From NCBI GenBank assembly GCA_022797935.1, contig JAAWLO010000012.1, positions 1 through 40,836 of the forward strand: a stretch of DNA of 40,836 nucleotides, read 5' to 3'. The notes under the pieces are model-generated. The model had not been told where the DNA came from. It did no database searches and was given only the letters and a program-made list of their open reading frames with translations. This DNA comes from Oscillibacter sp. (lineage in GTDB: Bacteria; Bacillota; Clostridia; Oscillospirales; Oscillospiraceae). Positions 1-7,350 of the stretch are shown here, in pieces; the first letter of the stretch is position 1; every line of letters begins with the position of its first letter. A program made the position numbers and the translations under genes.

Positions 1-26
1 TTCTCTTTTGGACCGTGCACGGCCCG

Positions 27-241
27 TTTTCTCTTTTTGGCGCAACCAAAAAGAGAAAATGGGGGGTGCATTGAACCAGCCAGCATCCTGGCTGGCATTT
101 CCCCGCCCGTCAGGGCAGGTACCAACTTTCCCCTTCGGGAAAAAGCAAAATCTCCCTATTCGAAGAAAAAGACCACCGTTCCCCTGCGGGGAAAAATCCA
201 GTCCCCCCTCGAAGAGGGAACCCCTTCCCCGTTCGGGGAAA
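27..241. repeat. Chain of short hairpins in the non-coding left end
   Basis: No gene is supported in the first 336 bases. The stretch holds consecutive inverted repeats: a perfect 14-bp stem at 27-40/46-59 (loop cgcaa), CCAGCCAG/CTGGCTGG near 78-98, and a series of C-rich/G-rich mini-hairpins roughly 25 bases apart (about 128-143, 179-193, 203-220, 226-241), each of the type TTCCCC-loop-GGGGAA. Successive units share flanking words such as CCAG and ACTCCCCC, so they look like degenerate tandem copies. Short open frames across it are repetitive and not gene-like. It may be a REP-like intergenic element or a multi-hairpin terminator for a gene to the left. Confidence 0.6.
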
Positions 242-255
242 AACCAGACTCCCCC

Positions 256-284
256 TTGACAATATCGATATTCGATAATATAAT
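256..284 (+). promoter_or_regulatory. Consensus sigma-A promoter of the padR operon
   Basis: TTGACA at 256-261, a 17-base spacer, and TATAAT at 279-284: a perfect consensus match, which suggests strong intrinsic activity normally held down by a repressor. It lies 53 bases upstream of the padR start codon. Confidence 0.85.
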
Positions 285-310
285 AAAGCTACCAGTAACG
301 ATATTCGATA
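266..310 (+). promoter_or_regulatory. Duplicated operator-like repeat for the PadR regulator
   Basis: The 12-mer CGATATTCGATA occurs at 266-277, inside the promoter spacer, and again at 299-310, just past the expected transcription start. The copies are 33 bases apart, about three helical turns, and are followed by similar A/T-rich sequence. Two identical sites flanking the -10 box and start point suggest autorepression by the PadR protein encoded next. This is inference from position and repetition. Confidence 0.6.
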
Positions 311-336
311 TAATATCACAGGAGGCAAGTGCCCCC

Positions 337-690
337 ATGGCAAGAGAGAAATTTCAAACCCTGACGGAGCCAATGTTCTACATTCTCCTCTGCCTGCGGC
401 AGGAATGCTGCGGCGCAGACATCATGTTCCAGGTAACCCGCCTGACCCGCGGCCGGGTCGCCATTGGTCCCGGCACCCTCTACAACCTGCTGGACAGCTT
501 CCTCCAGGCCGGTATGATTCGGGAAACCAGCGTTGCGGGCCGGAAGCGAAGCTACCTCATCACCCCCAAGGGCCAGGACACCCTGGACGCCGAGTACCGC
601 CGCCTGCTGACCCTCACCGAGGACTACCGGGCTTTCACCGATGGTCTTCCGCCCCCTGACAGCGGCGCAAGAAAGGAGAGTCACCCATGA
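337..690 (+). CDS. PadR-family transcriptional regulator
   Basis: A 117-residue winged-helix protein of the PadR family. The sequence shows the usual order: TEPMFYILLCL at the N-terminus, a recognition region ending in GRVAIGPGTLYNLLDSF, and the wing KRSYLITPKGQ. The ATG at 337 was chosen because GGAGG lies at 321-325 and residues upstream of it are translated hairpin repeats. Length (about 110-120) is normal for the short PadR class. Its stop overlaps the start of the DUF2812 gene by four bases (ATGA), so the two are co-translated. PadR plus DUF2812 is a recurrent Firmicutes pair in which the regulator is thought to control its membrane partner. The inducer is unknown. Confidence 0.93.
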   Translation: MAREKFQTLTEPMFYILLCLRQECCGADIMFQVTRLTRGRVAIGPGTLYNLLDSFLQAGMIRETSVAGRKRSYLITPKGQDTLDAEYRRLLTLTEDYRAFTDGLPPPDSGARKESHP

Positions 691-2102
691 AAAACCACAA
701 ATACCGCCTGGAAAACCTGGTGATCTATGACTACCGGGGCGTCGAGGAGCACCTCTCCCAAATGGCCGCCAAAGGCTGGGAGCTGGAGAAGGCCGGTTCT
801 TCCCTCTGGAAGTACCGGCGCATAGAGCCCGCTCAAATCCGCTACGCCGTCACCTACAGCCCTGACGCCTCCCGTTTCAACCCCGGTCCCACAGTTGGCC
901 AGCAGTCCCTGGAGGAGCTCTGCGCCGCCGCCGGATGGAAAAAGATCTGCGACTGGAACCAGATGCAGATTTTCTCCTCCCGAGAGGAACACCCTATGCC
1001 CCTGGAGACCGACGAGGGCCTTCGTCTGGAGAACATTCACCGCGCCATGAAGAAAAGCCTTCTTTTGGGAAATCTTGTGCTGCTGCTGTTGGCGCTCTTC
1101 TGGGGTGTGAGCATCTGGGGCACCCTTTTTACAGCGCCTTTCAAGGTCCTGAGCAGCAATGGAAAGCTCTTCTCCGGCAGCATGTGGACCTTCCTAGCGC
1201 TGCTGGAGCTCTACACCTTCGCCCACTATTTCCTCTGGCGGCGGCGGTCCCTCCGGTCCATCGCCGATGGCGGGGGCTGCGTCCCCCTTGGGCGGGGATG
1301 CCAAATCGTCAACAAGCTTTCTTGGGCAGTTCTGGCCCTGCTGCTGGCGGGTTTCCTGCTGGCGGAGCTGATCTTGGGAAACCGGGGCAGCATTCTCTAT
1401 CTGTCGATGTACATGTCCCTGTTTTTCGTGGTGGTCTTTCTGGTCCGCAAAACCACCGAGCTCCTGCAGAACCGGAAGGTCTCCAAGGGTGCGAATATCG
1501 TGGGAACCCTTGTGGTAGATGTGGTGCTGTGCTTGGCCCTGATCGGCGGACTGGCCTATGTTTCCATCCACTTCGGCTGGTTCAGCAAGGATTCCGGCGA
1601 AACCTATGAGTACCAGAACCGGGACTGGGACGCCCGCCCCGTGGAGGGTGCGCCCCTCACTCTCTCCGGTCTGACGGGGGAATCCTACGCCCACATCCGG
1701 CGGGAGTGGGTGCGGGAGGGTTCCCTGCTGCTGCCAAGCTGGAGCTTCTGGGAGCGGGCACTGCCGGAGGACAGCGATGAGGCCCGGGGCATGGCGTACA
1801 CCATCTGGGATACGGAGAATTCATGGATGTACCAATCCATTGTTGACAACTTCCAGGAGAAGAGCAAGCTGGTCTTCAGCGCCTACTGGATGGGCCGCCC
1901 GGAGAACCCGGCGGACTGGGGCGTCGAGGCGGTCTACCGGCGGTACTTTATCGGCAGCGGGGGAGAGAGTCCGGAAAGCGTCTTCCTCCTCTGCCAGCCC
2001 GGGCGGATTGTCCGGCTGGAGCTGGACGGGGAGCCCAGCGCGGCGGAGCGGCAGCGGATGGTTCAGGCGCTGTTTCCGGAATCAACGAGGCGGGAGAGCT
2101 GA
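687..2102 (+). CDS. DUF2812 domain membrane protein, partner of PadR
   Basis: A 471-residue membrane protein. Residues 1-105 form a cytoplasmic DUF2812 domain (MAAKGWELEKAG, a W-rich segment, then AAGWKKICDWNQMQIF). Five hydrophobic segments follow at roughly 122-146, 160-180, 207-227, 234-252 and 270-294. A long C-terminal region (about 300-471) is probably extracellular and rich in Trp and acidic residues. It starts inside the padR stop codon and has a good ribosome site, GAAAGGAGAG, ahead of its ATG. DUF2812 proteins have no assigned biochemical function; the pairing with PadR suggests a stress or envelope response. The C-terminal region matches no family I recognise. Confidence 0.85.
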   Translation: MKNHKYRLENLVIYDYRGVEEHLSQMAAKGWELEKAGSSLWKYRRIEPAQIRYAVTYSPDASRFNPGPTVGQQSLEELCAAAGWKKICDWNQMQIFSSREEHPMPLETDEGLRLENIHRAMKKSLLLGNLVLLLLALFWGVSIWGTLFTAPFKVLSSNGKLFSGSMWTFLALLELYTFAHYFLWRRRSLRSIADGGGCVPLGRGCQIVNKLSWAVLALLLAGFLLAELILGNRGSILYLSMYMSLFFVVVFLVRKTTELLQNRKVSKGANIVGTLVVDVVLCLALIGGLAYVSIHFGWFSKDSGETYEYQNRDWDARPVEGAPLTLSGLTGESYAHIRREWVREGSLLLPSWSFWERALPEDSDEARGMAYTIWDTENSWMYQSIVDNFQEKSKLVFSAYWMGRPENPADWGVEAVYRRYFIGSGGESPESVFLLCQPGRIVRLELDGEPSAAERQRMVQALFPESTRRES

Positions 2103-2197
2103 TGGTTCAGCCCTCCCGCGTTTTGACCTTATATGGCGTTTTTCGTCCTGGCGGAATTCCGCCTTTCCTTCATCTATCTACAACCCTCTGACCGCCT

Positions 2198-2216
2198 GCC
2201 GCATAGCGGCTTTTTT
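2198..2216 (+). terminator. Probable terminator of the padR operon
   Basis: A short GC stem GCCGC/GCGGC (2198-2202, 2206-2210) with a three-base loop, directly followed by six T residues. It lies 96 bases after the DUF2812 stop and before the end of the convergent protease gene. Confidence 0.55.
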
Positions 2217-2287
2217 GCCTTGCCGCAGCGATTGCCGCGAAGCCGCCGTCAGGCGAACGAGGACGTATTCCGGTTTCAGGGCCGGAG

Positions 2288-3655
2288 TCAGTTCCAACCG
2301 TAGAAATAGCGGAAGAGGTCGTCAAAGGGATTGGCGTACCCGCTGTTTCCATTGCTGTTGTCCTGATTCTGCTGGGGCTGCTGCACCGCCGTCTGTTCCT
2401 CTCTGGGCGCCGCGCCCCAGGTGATTTCAACCGTAATGGCGCCGTCGGGACGGTAGACCTCCAGTGTGGCGGTGTCCCCGGCGGAATACTTCTTCTTTGC
2501 CAGGTTCAGGTCCTCCACCGTCTTGATGACCGTGTCGTCCACCTTGGTGATAACGTCGCCCATTTTCAGGCCCGCTTTGCCGGCGGCGCTGTCGGGCTCC
2601 ACGTAGTTGATGAACACACCGGCGGTGATGTCATAGTGGAACTGGGCGGCTGTGCCCTCCGTCAGGGTCTGGGGGGTGATGCCCAGGTAGGCCCGGTTGG
2701 AGACGTAGCCGTTGGTCATGATGTCCTTCACCATGGAGAACACGTCGTTCATAGGGATGGCGAAGCCCAGGCCCTCCACGGAAGTGCCGTTGGAGGCTTT
2801 GGAGTACTTGGCGGAGACAATGCCCACCACCTCGCCGTACTGGTTGAAGAGGGGACCGCCGGAGTTGCCGGGGTTGATGGAGGCGTCGGTCTGAATCATG
2901 TTGAAGGGCGTGCCGTCCACATTGATGGCCCGGTCCACGCAGGAGACCATACCGCCGCTCATGGAGAAGGTCAGCTCACCCAGGGGGTTGCCGATGGCCA
3001 GCACGTGGTCGCCTACATTCAGGGTGCCGCTGTCCCCCAGGGTGACGGGCTGGAGGTTCTGGGCCTCCACCTTGATGACGGCAATGTCGTAATCCTCCTC
3101 GCCGCCGATATAGGTGGCGCTGTACTCGTCACCGTTGTACATGGTGACCGTTACCGTCTCCGCGCCCTTCACCACGTGGTAATTGGTGAGGATATAGCCG
3201 TCCTTGCTGAGAATGAAGCCGGACCCGGCGGAGGAGGTTTCCACCGGCTGATTGAAGAAGTTATAACCGGCGGTGGCGGAGGTGCGGATGGATACTACGC
3301 TGTTGACGTTGGCGGCGTAGACCTCCGCATCGCTCATAGCGGTTTTGCCATCCACGCTGCGGAGGGACACCTGGGTGACGGGGCGGCTGGAGACATTGAT
3401 TTCGCTTTCGTTTCCGCCGCCGCCCTGGGATATGGCCCAGACAGCTCCGCCGCCTGCCGCGCCGCCCAGGAGGGCACAGCTGAGGGCCAATGCGGTGATC
3501 TTCAGTCCCATACGGTTTTTCTTCACAGGCTTCCTCTCCCATTCAGGCCCTTGAGGGCCGGGCTGTCCGCCGGGATGGACGGTCTCCCGAAGGGGGAGCT
3601 CGCTGCCGTCCTTGCGGTAGGTGTAGTGATACAGATTGTGTTCGTCGTTATACAT
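2288..3655 (-). CDS. htrA: HtrA-type trypsin-like serine protease with PDZ domain
   Basis: A 455-residue membrane-anchored protease that degrades misfolded envelope proteins. A cytoplasmic N-terminus of about 49 residues (opening HNLYHYTYRKDG) precedes one transmembrane segment (about 51-77). The trypsin-like domain carries the triad His160 (TNYHVV), Asp190 (DYDIAV) and Ser265 (NPGNSGGP). A PDZ domain follows at about 310-410 (SAAGKAGLKMGDVI), then a Q/N-rich tail. Length and order match Gram-positive HtrA/YkdA proteins. The start is supported by AAGGAGG eight bases upstream. It is a single-gene unit; no two-component genes lie nearby, so how it is induced cannot be seen here. Confidence 0.95.
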   Translation of the reverse strand: MYNDEHNLYHYTYRKDGSELPLRETVHPGGQPGPQGPEWERKPVKKNRMGLKITALALSCALLGGAAGGGAVWAISQGGGGNESEINVSSRPVTQVSLRSVDGKTAMSDAEVYAANVNSVVSIRTSATAGYNFFNQPVETSSAGSGFILSKDGYILTNYHVVKGAETVTVTMYNGDEYSATYIGGEEDYDIAVIKVEAQNLQPVTLGDSGTLNVGDHVLAIGNPLGELTFSMSGGMVSCVDRAINVDGTPFNMIQTDASINPGNSGGPLFNQYGEVVGIVSAKYSKASNGTSVEGLGFAIPMNDVFSMVKDIMTNGYVSNRAYLGITPQTLTEGTAAQFHYDITAGVFINYVEPDSAAGKAGLKMGDVITKVDDTVIKTVEDLNLAKKKYSAGDTATLEVYRPDGAITVEITWGAAPREEQTAVQQPQQNQDNSNGNSGYANPFDDLFRYFYGWN

Positions 3656-3841
3656 AATGGCTTCCTCCTTATTATGTATCCCGTTTTCTCATTTCTTAGA
3701 AGATAAGATAACACGGGATTGTGTCGAAAGTATGGACAGGGGTTGTCTTGTTTTTAAACTTTTGTCTCTCTCGAACCTATGGCCTTAGTATAGACCGGAG
3801 AACTTAAACATTCCTGAAAGGGATTTAAAGAATCTTTGAAC

Positions 3842-3875
3842 AAAAAGCGGACCCGCGAAAAAACGGGCCCGCTTT
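3842..3875 (-). terminator. Terminator of the dus operon
   Basis: Reading leftward, AAAGCGG and GCCCG pair with CGGGT and CCGCTTT around a loop of T residues, followed by a run of five T. It sits just past the stop codon of the tRNA-dihydrouridine synthase gene. Confidence 0.75.
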
Positions 3876-3877
3876 CC

Positions 3878-4837
3878 TTATATCAATTCGCCCAAAGGCG
3901 CGTCCAGCAATTCCAGCTCCTGAAATATCCGGGCCTCCAGCAGCTCATAATCCCGGGCGCCCCGGGAGCGGCGCATTTTTCCGCCCAGGCGTTCGCCGCC
4001 GTCAAACAGATGGATCAGGTAAAACCAGACCTCTTTCATCCGCTGGGAGGCGGGATTCACCTGCCCATAGAAGTCCTGATAGGCCTGATACAGTTGGGCC
4101 ATGAAGGCCTGGAGTTCCGCTTTTGCCGCCGGCGGGCCGCCCCGCAGACGCCGGAACAGGGCCGGGTCCGCAATGGCTCCGCGGCCCAGCATCACGGCCT
4201 CCAGCCCTGGGAACCGGGCCTCCAGGGTCCGGACGCCCGCCACGCTGGTCAGGTCGCCGTTGTAGCAGACGGGGTTCCGGCTCTCCGCCAGGGCCGCCGC
4301 GAACAGGTCCAGATGCACCGCGCCCCGGTATTTCTCCGGCCGGACCCGGGGGTGGACCGTGAGACAGGCAATGGGATAGCGGTCGAAGACCTCCATCAGC
4401 CGGGGAAACTCCTCCGGCGTCTGATAGCCCAGCCGGGTCTTGACGGAGACGGCGATGGACGCCTGGGCAAAGACCTCATCCAAAAAGCGGTCCAGCTGGT
4501 CCGGGTCCGCCAGCATTCCGGACCCCTTCCCCTTGGCGGTGACAGTGCCGGAGGGGCAGCCTAGATTCAGGTTTGCTTCCCGGAATCCCATGTCCGCCAG
4601 AACTTCCAGGGCCCAGAGAAAGTCCGCCGCCCGGCGGGTCATCACCTGGGGCACCAGTGGGAGGCCAAGAGGATTTTCCAGCTCCCGCCGGTCCCGGGGC
4701 GTGAGAATGTGCTGGTCCGTGGGGGAAAAGAAGGGGACGAAATACCGGTCCGCCCCGCCGAACTGCTGGCTCCACACCTCCCGGAAGACCCGTTTGGTGA
4801 TGCCGTCCAGGGGCGCGAAGTCAAAGCGGGTAATCAT
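3878..4837 (-). CDS. dus: tRNA-dihydrouridine synthase
   Basis: A 319-residue FMN/NADPH-dependent enzyme that reduces uridines in the tRNA D-loop. It opens with the family signature FAPLDGITKRVFR (6-18). The catalytic cysteine is Cys94 in NLNLGCPSGTV, and a lysine-rich stretch KGKGSGML follows. FMN-phosphate binding residues fit the segment CYNGDLTS...VMLGRGAIADP. The C-terminal helical domain is present, so the length is normal. The start at 4837 is preferred over upstream codons because GGAGGAACGGCTGGG precedes it and it overlaps the ArsC-like stop by four bases. It is the last gene of the leftward operon. Which Dus subgroup it belongs to is not certain. Confidence 0.93.
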   Translation of the reverse strand: MITRFDFAPLDGITKRVFREVWSQQFGGADRYFVPFFSPTDQHILTPRDRRELENPLGLPLVPQVMTRRAADFLWALEVLADMGFREANLNLGCPSGTVTAKGKGSGMLADPDQLDRFLDEVFAQASIAVSVKTRLGYQTPEEFPRLMEVFDRYPIACLTVHPRVRPEKYRGAVHLDLFAAALAESRNPVCYNGDLTSVAGVRTLEARFPGLEAVMLGRGAIADPALFRRLRGGPPAAKAELQAFMAQLYQAYQDFYGQVNPASQRMKEVWFYLIHLFDGGERLGGKMRRSRGARDYELLEARIFQELELLDAPLGELI

Positions 4838-5184
4838 CCCAGCCGTTCCTCCCACTCCTTGGGCCGGAAGCCGGTGAGCACGAAGTCCAGTCCCACCAGA
4901 AGGGGCCGCTTCACCAGCATGCCGTCTGTGGCCAGAAGGGCCAGCTGTTCTTCCTCGCTCATAGCGGGGAGCTTGTCCTTCAGGCCCAGGGCCTTGTACT
5001 GCAGGCCGCTGGTGTTGAAAAAGCGCTTCAGCGGCAGGCCGCTGGCCGTCCACCACCGGCGGAGCTCCTCTGCCGTGGGGTTGTCCTCCTTAATGTCCCG
5101 GAATTCACAGGAAAGGCCCTGTTCTTCCAGCCAGGCCTTGGCCTTCTGGCAGGTGGAGCACTTGGGATACCAGAGCATGAGCAT
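4834..5184 (-). CDS. ArsC/Spx-family thioredoxin-fold protein
   Basis: A 116-residue protein of the arsenate reductase/Spx/MgsR superfamily. It has a CxxC motif, Cys9 and Cys12 in WYPKCSTCQKAK, then the family segments EFRDIKEDNPT and LVKRPLLV. True arsenate reductases rely on a single N-terminal cysteine plus distal ones; the CxxC and small size fit the Spx/YffB-like branch better. The role may therefore be redox-linked regulation or thiol reduction rather than arsenic resistance. No ars genes are nearby. It lies 30 bases after the M24 peptidase stop with AAGGAGG before its ATG, and overlaps dus, so it is part of the same operon. Confidence 0.88.
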   Translation of the reverse strand: MLMLWYPKCSTCQKAKAWLEEQGLSCEFRDIKEDNPTAEELRRWWTASGLPLKRFFNTSGLQYKALGLKDKLPAMSEEEQLALLATDGMLVKRPLLVGLDFVLTGFRPKEWEERLG

Positions 5185-5214
5185 GGGAATACCTCCTTAA
5201 TTTGCGGCAGGTCC

Positions 5215-6303
5215 TCACAGGACCAGAAGTTCCTTCGGGGCCCGGGTCAGGTTCTGACAGCCCTCCGGGGTGATGCGGATGACGTCCTCAATGCGCACCC
5301 CCAGCTTCCCGGGGATGTAGATGCCCGGTTCGGCGGAAATCACCGCCCCGGCAGGCAGGGGAGCGTCGTTGCTGGCGGCGGCGTTGGGGGCCTCGTGAAT
5401 CTCTACGCCCACGCCGTGGCCAAAGCTGTGGGTGAAATAATCCCCGTATCCGGCCCTGGCAATCACGTCCCGGGCGGCGGCGTCCACATCCTTGCCGGTG
5501 ACGCCGGCCCGGGCGGCGGCAATGCCCGCCAGCTGGGCGGCCAATACGGTTTCGTAGACCTTCCGCATCTCCTCCGTCGCGGAACCCACCGCCACGGTGC
5601 GGGTCATGTCGGAGCAGTAGCCTCCCCAGATGCAGCCGAAATCCAGGGTGACGAATTCCCCGGCCTGAATTTCCTTCTCCGAGGGCACCCCGTGGGGCAG
5701 GCTGCCGTTGGGGCCGGAGACCACAATGGGGTCAAAGGACAGGTCCGACGCGCCATAGTGCAGCATCAAATATTGCAGGCGGGCGGCAATCTCCTTTTCC
5801 GTCACGCCGGGGCGGATTTCCTGCAGAATGTCTTCCAGGGCCCGTTCCGCAATGCCCTGGGCGGTCTCCATAGCCCAGAGTTCCTCCTTATCCTTGGTCT
5901 GCCGGAGCTTCAGAACCGGCGCGGAGGCGGGGACCAGCTCACAGGGTGCTTTGCCCTCCGACAGGGCCTTCTCCAGCCGCCGGAAGGACTGGACGGACAG
6001 GGCCGCGTCCTCGAAGCCCAGGCGGCGGATGCCTTTCAAAGAGACCAATTCCTTGAGCTGGTCCATCAGCCCCCTGCCGGGCTTTACCTCCCGGAGCTCC
6101 GCGTTCTCCAGATGCCGCCCGGCGGCCTCGGTGTAGCGGGCGTCGGTGAAGAAAAACGCCTCCCGCCGGGAGACCAGGGCGGTGGCGTCGCCGCCAGGGG
6201 TGAAGAAGCCGGAGGCGTAAAACCGGTTGGCCTCCCCAGTGAGGAGAACGGCGTCCAGCTCCTCCGCCTCCAGAACGGCGGCAATGTTGGCAAAATGATT
6301 CAT
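5215..6303 (-). CDS. M24 family metallopeptidase (Xaa-Pro peptidase type)
   Basis: A 362-residue aminopeptidase P/prolidase-like enzyme that releases residues next to proline. A creatinase-like N-terminal domain (about 1-130) precedes a pita-bread catalytic domain. The five metal ligands are visible: Asp221 (TLDFGC), Asp232 (YCSDMTRT), His296 (HSFGHGVGVEIHEAP), Glu325 (ISAEPGIY) and Glu339 (GVRIEDV). The ATG at 6303 is preferred to a TTG 21 bases upstream because GGAAGGA sits at the proper distance before it. The gene follows the RNHCP gene after a G/C-rich hairpin and precedes the ArsC-like gene by 30 bases. Confidence 0.93.
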   Translation of the reverse strand: MNHFANIAAVLEAEELDAVLLTGEANRFYASGFFTPGGDATALVSRREAFFFTDARYTEAAGRHLENAELREVKPGRGLMDQLKELVSLKGIRRLGFEDAALSVQSFRRLEKALSEGKAPCELVPASAPVLKLRQTKDKEELWAMETAQGIAERALEDILQEIRPGVTEKEIAARLQYLMLHYGASDLSFDPIVVSGPNGSLPHGVPSEKEIQAGEFVTLDFGCIWGGYCSDMTRTVAVGSATEEMRKVYETVLAAQLAGIAAARAGVTGKDVDAAARDVIARAGYGDYFTHSFGHGVGVEIHEAPNAAASNDAPLPAGAVISAEPGIYIPGKLGVRIEDVIRITPEGCQNLTRAPKELLVL

Positions 6304-6341
6304 ACAGATTCCAGTCCTTCCCAATTGAAATGGATATGGGC

Positions 6342-6373
6342 GGGGCGGTCTCCCCCTTTGGAGAAACCGCCCC
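6342..6373. other. Intergenic hairpin between RNHCP and M24 genes
   Basis: GGGGCGGTCTCC (6342-6353) pairs with GGAG...ACCGCCCC up to 6373, with a two-base bulge. No T run follows on either strand, so it is more likely an RNA-processing or stability element within the operon, or a weak attenuator, than a full terminator. Confidence 0.45.
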
Positions 6374-6379
6374 GTCCGG

Positions 6380-6806
6380 TTACGGCAGCTGCCCGTCTCC
6401 GCCCATGAGGGCGGTCATCTCCTGGATGCGCTCCAGCGGAAAGGGCGGGGCGCACAGGGGCTTCATGGCAATGCTCATCAGGTTTCAGAGGGTTGTCGTC
6501 CGCTGCCAGACGGTTGGAGCTGAGGGCCCCGCAGCGCCGGCAGCGGTGGACCACCGCCCACTCGCCGCCCTTGCGGACCCACACGGCAATGGGGTCCATA
6601 ACGCCGCCGCAGTCCGCCGCCCGGTCGCCGGGCTCCACGTCCAGATGGACGCTGGAAAGGCAGTTGGGACAGTGGTTGCGGTGGTCGCTGCCTGCGCCGC
6701 CGGGAGCAACCGGACGGCCGCAGACCCGGCAGGTGAACGCGTCGGTGCAGGGGTGGGTTTTATAGTAGCCTTTTTCGTATAATTTCCGTTTGTTTTCACG
6801 GTTCAT
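6380..6806 (-). CDS. RNHCP zinc-binding protein, frameshifted near its end
   Basis: A small zinc-ribbon-like protein of the RNHCP family, named for the motif seen here in SDHRNHCPNCLSSVHLD. Cysteine pairs also occur in FTCRVCGRP and HRCRRCGALS. The reading frame from ATG 6806 runs normally to DDNPLK near 6483. The unshifted frame then continues as a non-homologous basic tail to a stop at 6300. Moving one base restores the family ending LMSIAMKPLCAPPFPLE and a stop at 6380. I therefore read one extra base around 6480-6484, next to a CC. It could be a real mutation or a sequence error. The function of RNHCP proteins is unknown; tRNA or nucleic acid binding is only a guess. Confidence 0.8.
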
Positions 6807-6839
6807 GCATGAATTCCTCCTGAAGATGTGGTAACTCTT

Positions 6840-6872
6840 CCGGGAGGAATGGCCGGCTCGCCAACCTCCCGG
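6840..6872 (-). other. Hairpin after the 12-codon reading frame
   Basis: CCGGGAGG (6840-6847) and CCTCCCGG (6865-6872) form a perfect 8-bp stem with an inner GGC/GCC helix. It follows the short frame at 6873-6911 directly. There is no T run, so terminator function is uncertain. Confidence 0.4.
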
Positions 6873-6911
6873 TTAAGCGGCACTCTCCGACGCAAAGTAT
6901 TTCTGTTTCAT
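6873..6911 (-). CDS. 12-residue open frame, possible gene remnant
   Basis: ATG at 6911 with AAGGAATT upstream encodes MKQKYFASESAA and then stops. The peptide resembles the extreme N-terminus of a larger protein rather than a complete product. It could be the stump of a deleted gene, a leader peptide, or chance. Nothing downstream continues it in any frame. Confidence 0.25.
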   Translation of the reverse strand: MKQKYFASESAA

Positions 6912-6972
6912 AGCAAATTCCTTCTTAAAATGATAGAGATCGAATGGTGGGCAGGGAACCGCGATGCGGACC

Positions 6973-7251
6973 TCACCAGTCGTGGCGGGAGGTGTAGATT
7001 CCGTTTTCTGCCAGAGTATCGACGATTGCCTCAATCCGATGAAAGCATGCCGGGTCGCTGAATTCCTCGTTGTCCAGTATGTTCCGGATTTTCTCCAGAA
7101 CCAGCAGAGCTTGGGACTCCGCCCGCGCGGCAGCCTGCGCCAGGACGTTTTCATCCGTCAGAAGCTTGCAAAGCTCTGCCGCGATGAGGTTCGCCGCGAA
7201 CAGTTCTTTCATTGCCGGATATCCGTTTTCTTCATGGTGGCCAGTATTCAT
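6973..7251 (-). CDS. Small helical protein of unknown function
   Basis: A 92-residue acidic protein that I do not recognise. It is predicted almost wholly alpha-helical (MKELFAANLIAAELCKLL, ARAESQALLVLEKIRNIL, FHRIEAIVDTLAENGI), with no signal peptide or membrane segment. The ATG at 7251 has AAAAGGAGG ten bases upstream, which favours it over start codons further up that fall in the regulatory region. It has a clear promoter (7298-7326) overlapped by a palindrome matching one before the divergent XRE gene. This suggests that the XRE protein controls it. The pair could be a small regulatory or toxin-antitoxin-like unit, but nothing in the sequence shows toxicity. Confidence 0.7.
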   Translation of the reverse strand: MNTGHHEENGYPAMKELFAANLIAAELCKLLTDENVLAQAAARAESQALLVLEKIRNILDNEEFSDPACFHRIEAIVDTLAENGIYTSRHDW

Positions 7252-7267
7252 AAAATAATCCTCCTTT

Positions 7268-7286
7268 TGACCTTTAGTAAATGTCA
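7268..7286. promoter_or_regulatory. Palindromic operator-like site 1
   Basis: The 19-mer has the form TGACnTTTAnTAAAnGTCA, a near-perfect palindrome. Its 18-base core matches the inverse of site 2 (7321-7338) at 16 of 18 positions. It lies between the promoter and ribosome site of the leftward gene. Confidence 0.65.
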
Positions 7287-7297
7287 GCTGCGTTCTC

Positions 7298-7326
7298 ATC
7301 ATAACATAGAATAAAGCAAATGACAA
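7298..7326 (-). promoter_or_regulatory. Promoter of the small leftward gene
   Basis: Reading leftward, TTGTCA (7326-7321), a 17-base spacer and TATGAT (7303-7298). The -35 box is the first six bases of palindrome 2, so a protein bound there would block RNA polymerase. Confidence 0.7.
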
Positions 7327-7339
7327 TTACTGAAGGTCG
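7321..7339. promoter_or_regulatory. Palindromic operator-like site 2
   Basis: TGACAATTACTGAAGGTC is the inverse counterpart of site 1, again with TGAC/GTC ends. It is 12 bases upstream of the XRE start codon and overlaps the -35 box of the opposite gene. Confidence 0.65.
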
Positions 7340-7350
7340 GGAATTACTTT

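Noticed and set aside
8-259. Short open frames across the left-end hairpin cluster
   Set aside because: Their translations are just the repeated hairpins in Pro/Arg/Lys or Gly/Phe codons, with no ribosome site.
2636-3706. A 356-codon plus-strand frame opposite htrA
   Set aside because: It is the reverse of a clear HtrA protease and is rich in Gly/Val/His as expected of such mirrors.
3722-3728. TGTCGAA as a Spo0A box upstream of htrA
   Set aside because: A single 7-mer is expected several times by chance in 41 kb on two strands, and no second site is present.
4834-5184. Arsenic resistance role for the ArsC-like gene
   Set aside because: No arsR, arsB or acr3 genes are nearby and the CxxC motif fits Spx-like proteins better.
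7252-7350. Toxin-antitoxin system for the XRE gene and its divergent partner
   Set aside because: TA pairs are normally co-directional and the 92-residue partner shows no known toxin motif; a regulator-target pair is a safer reading.
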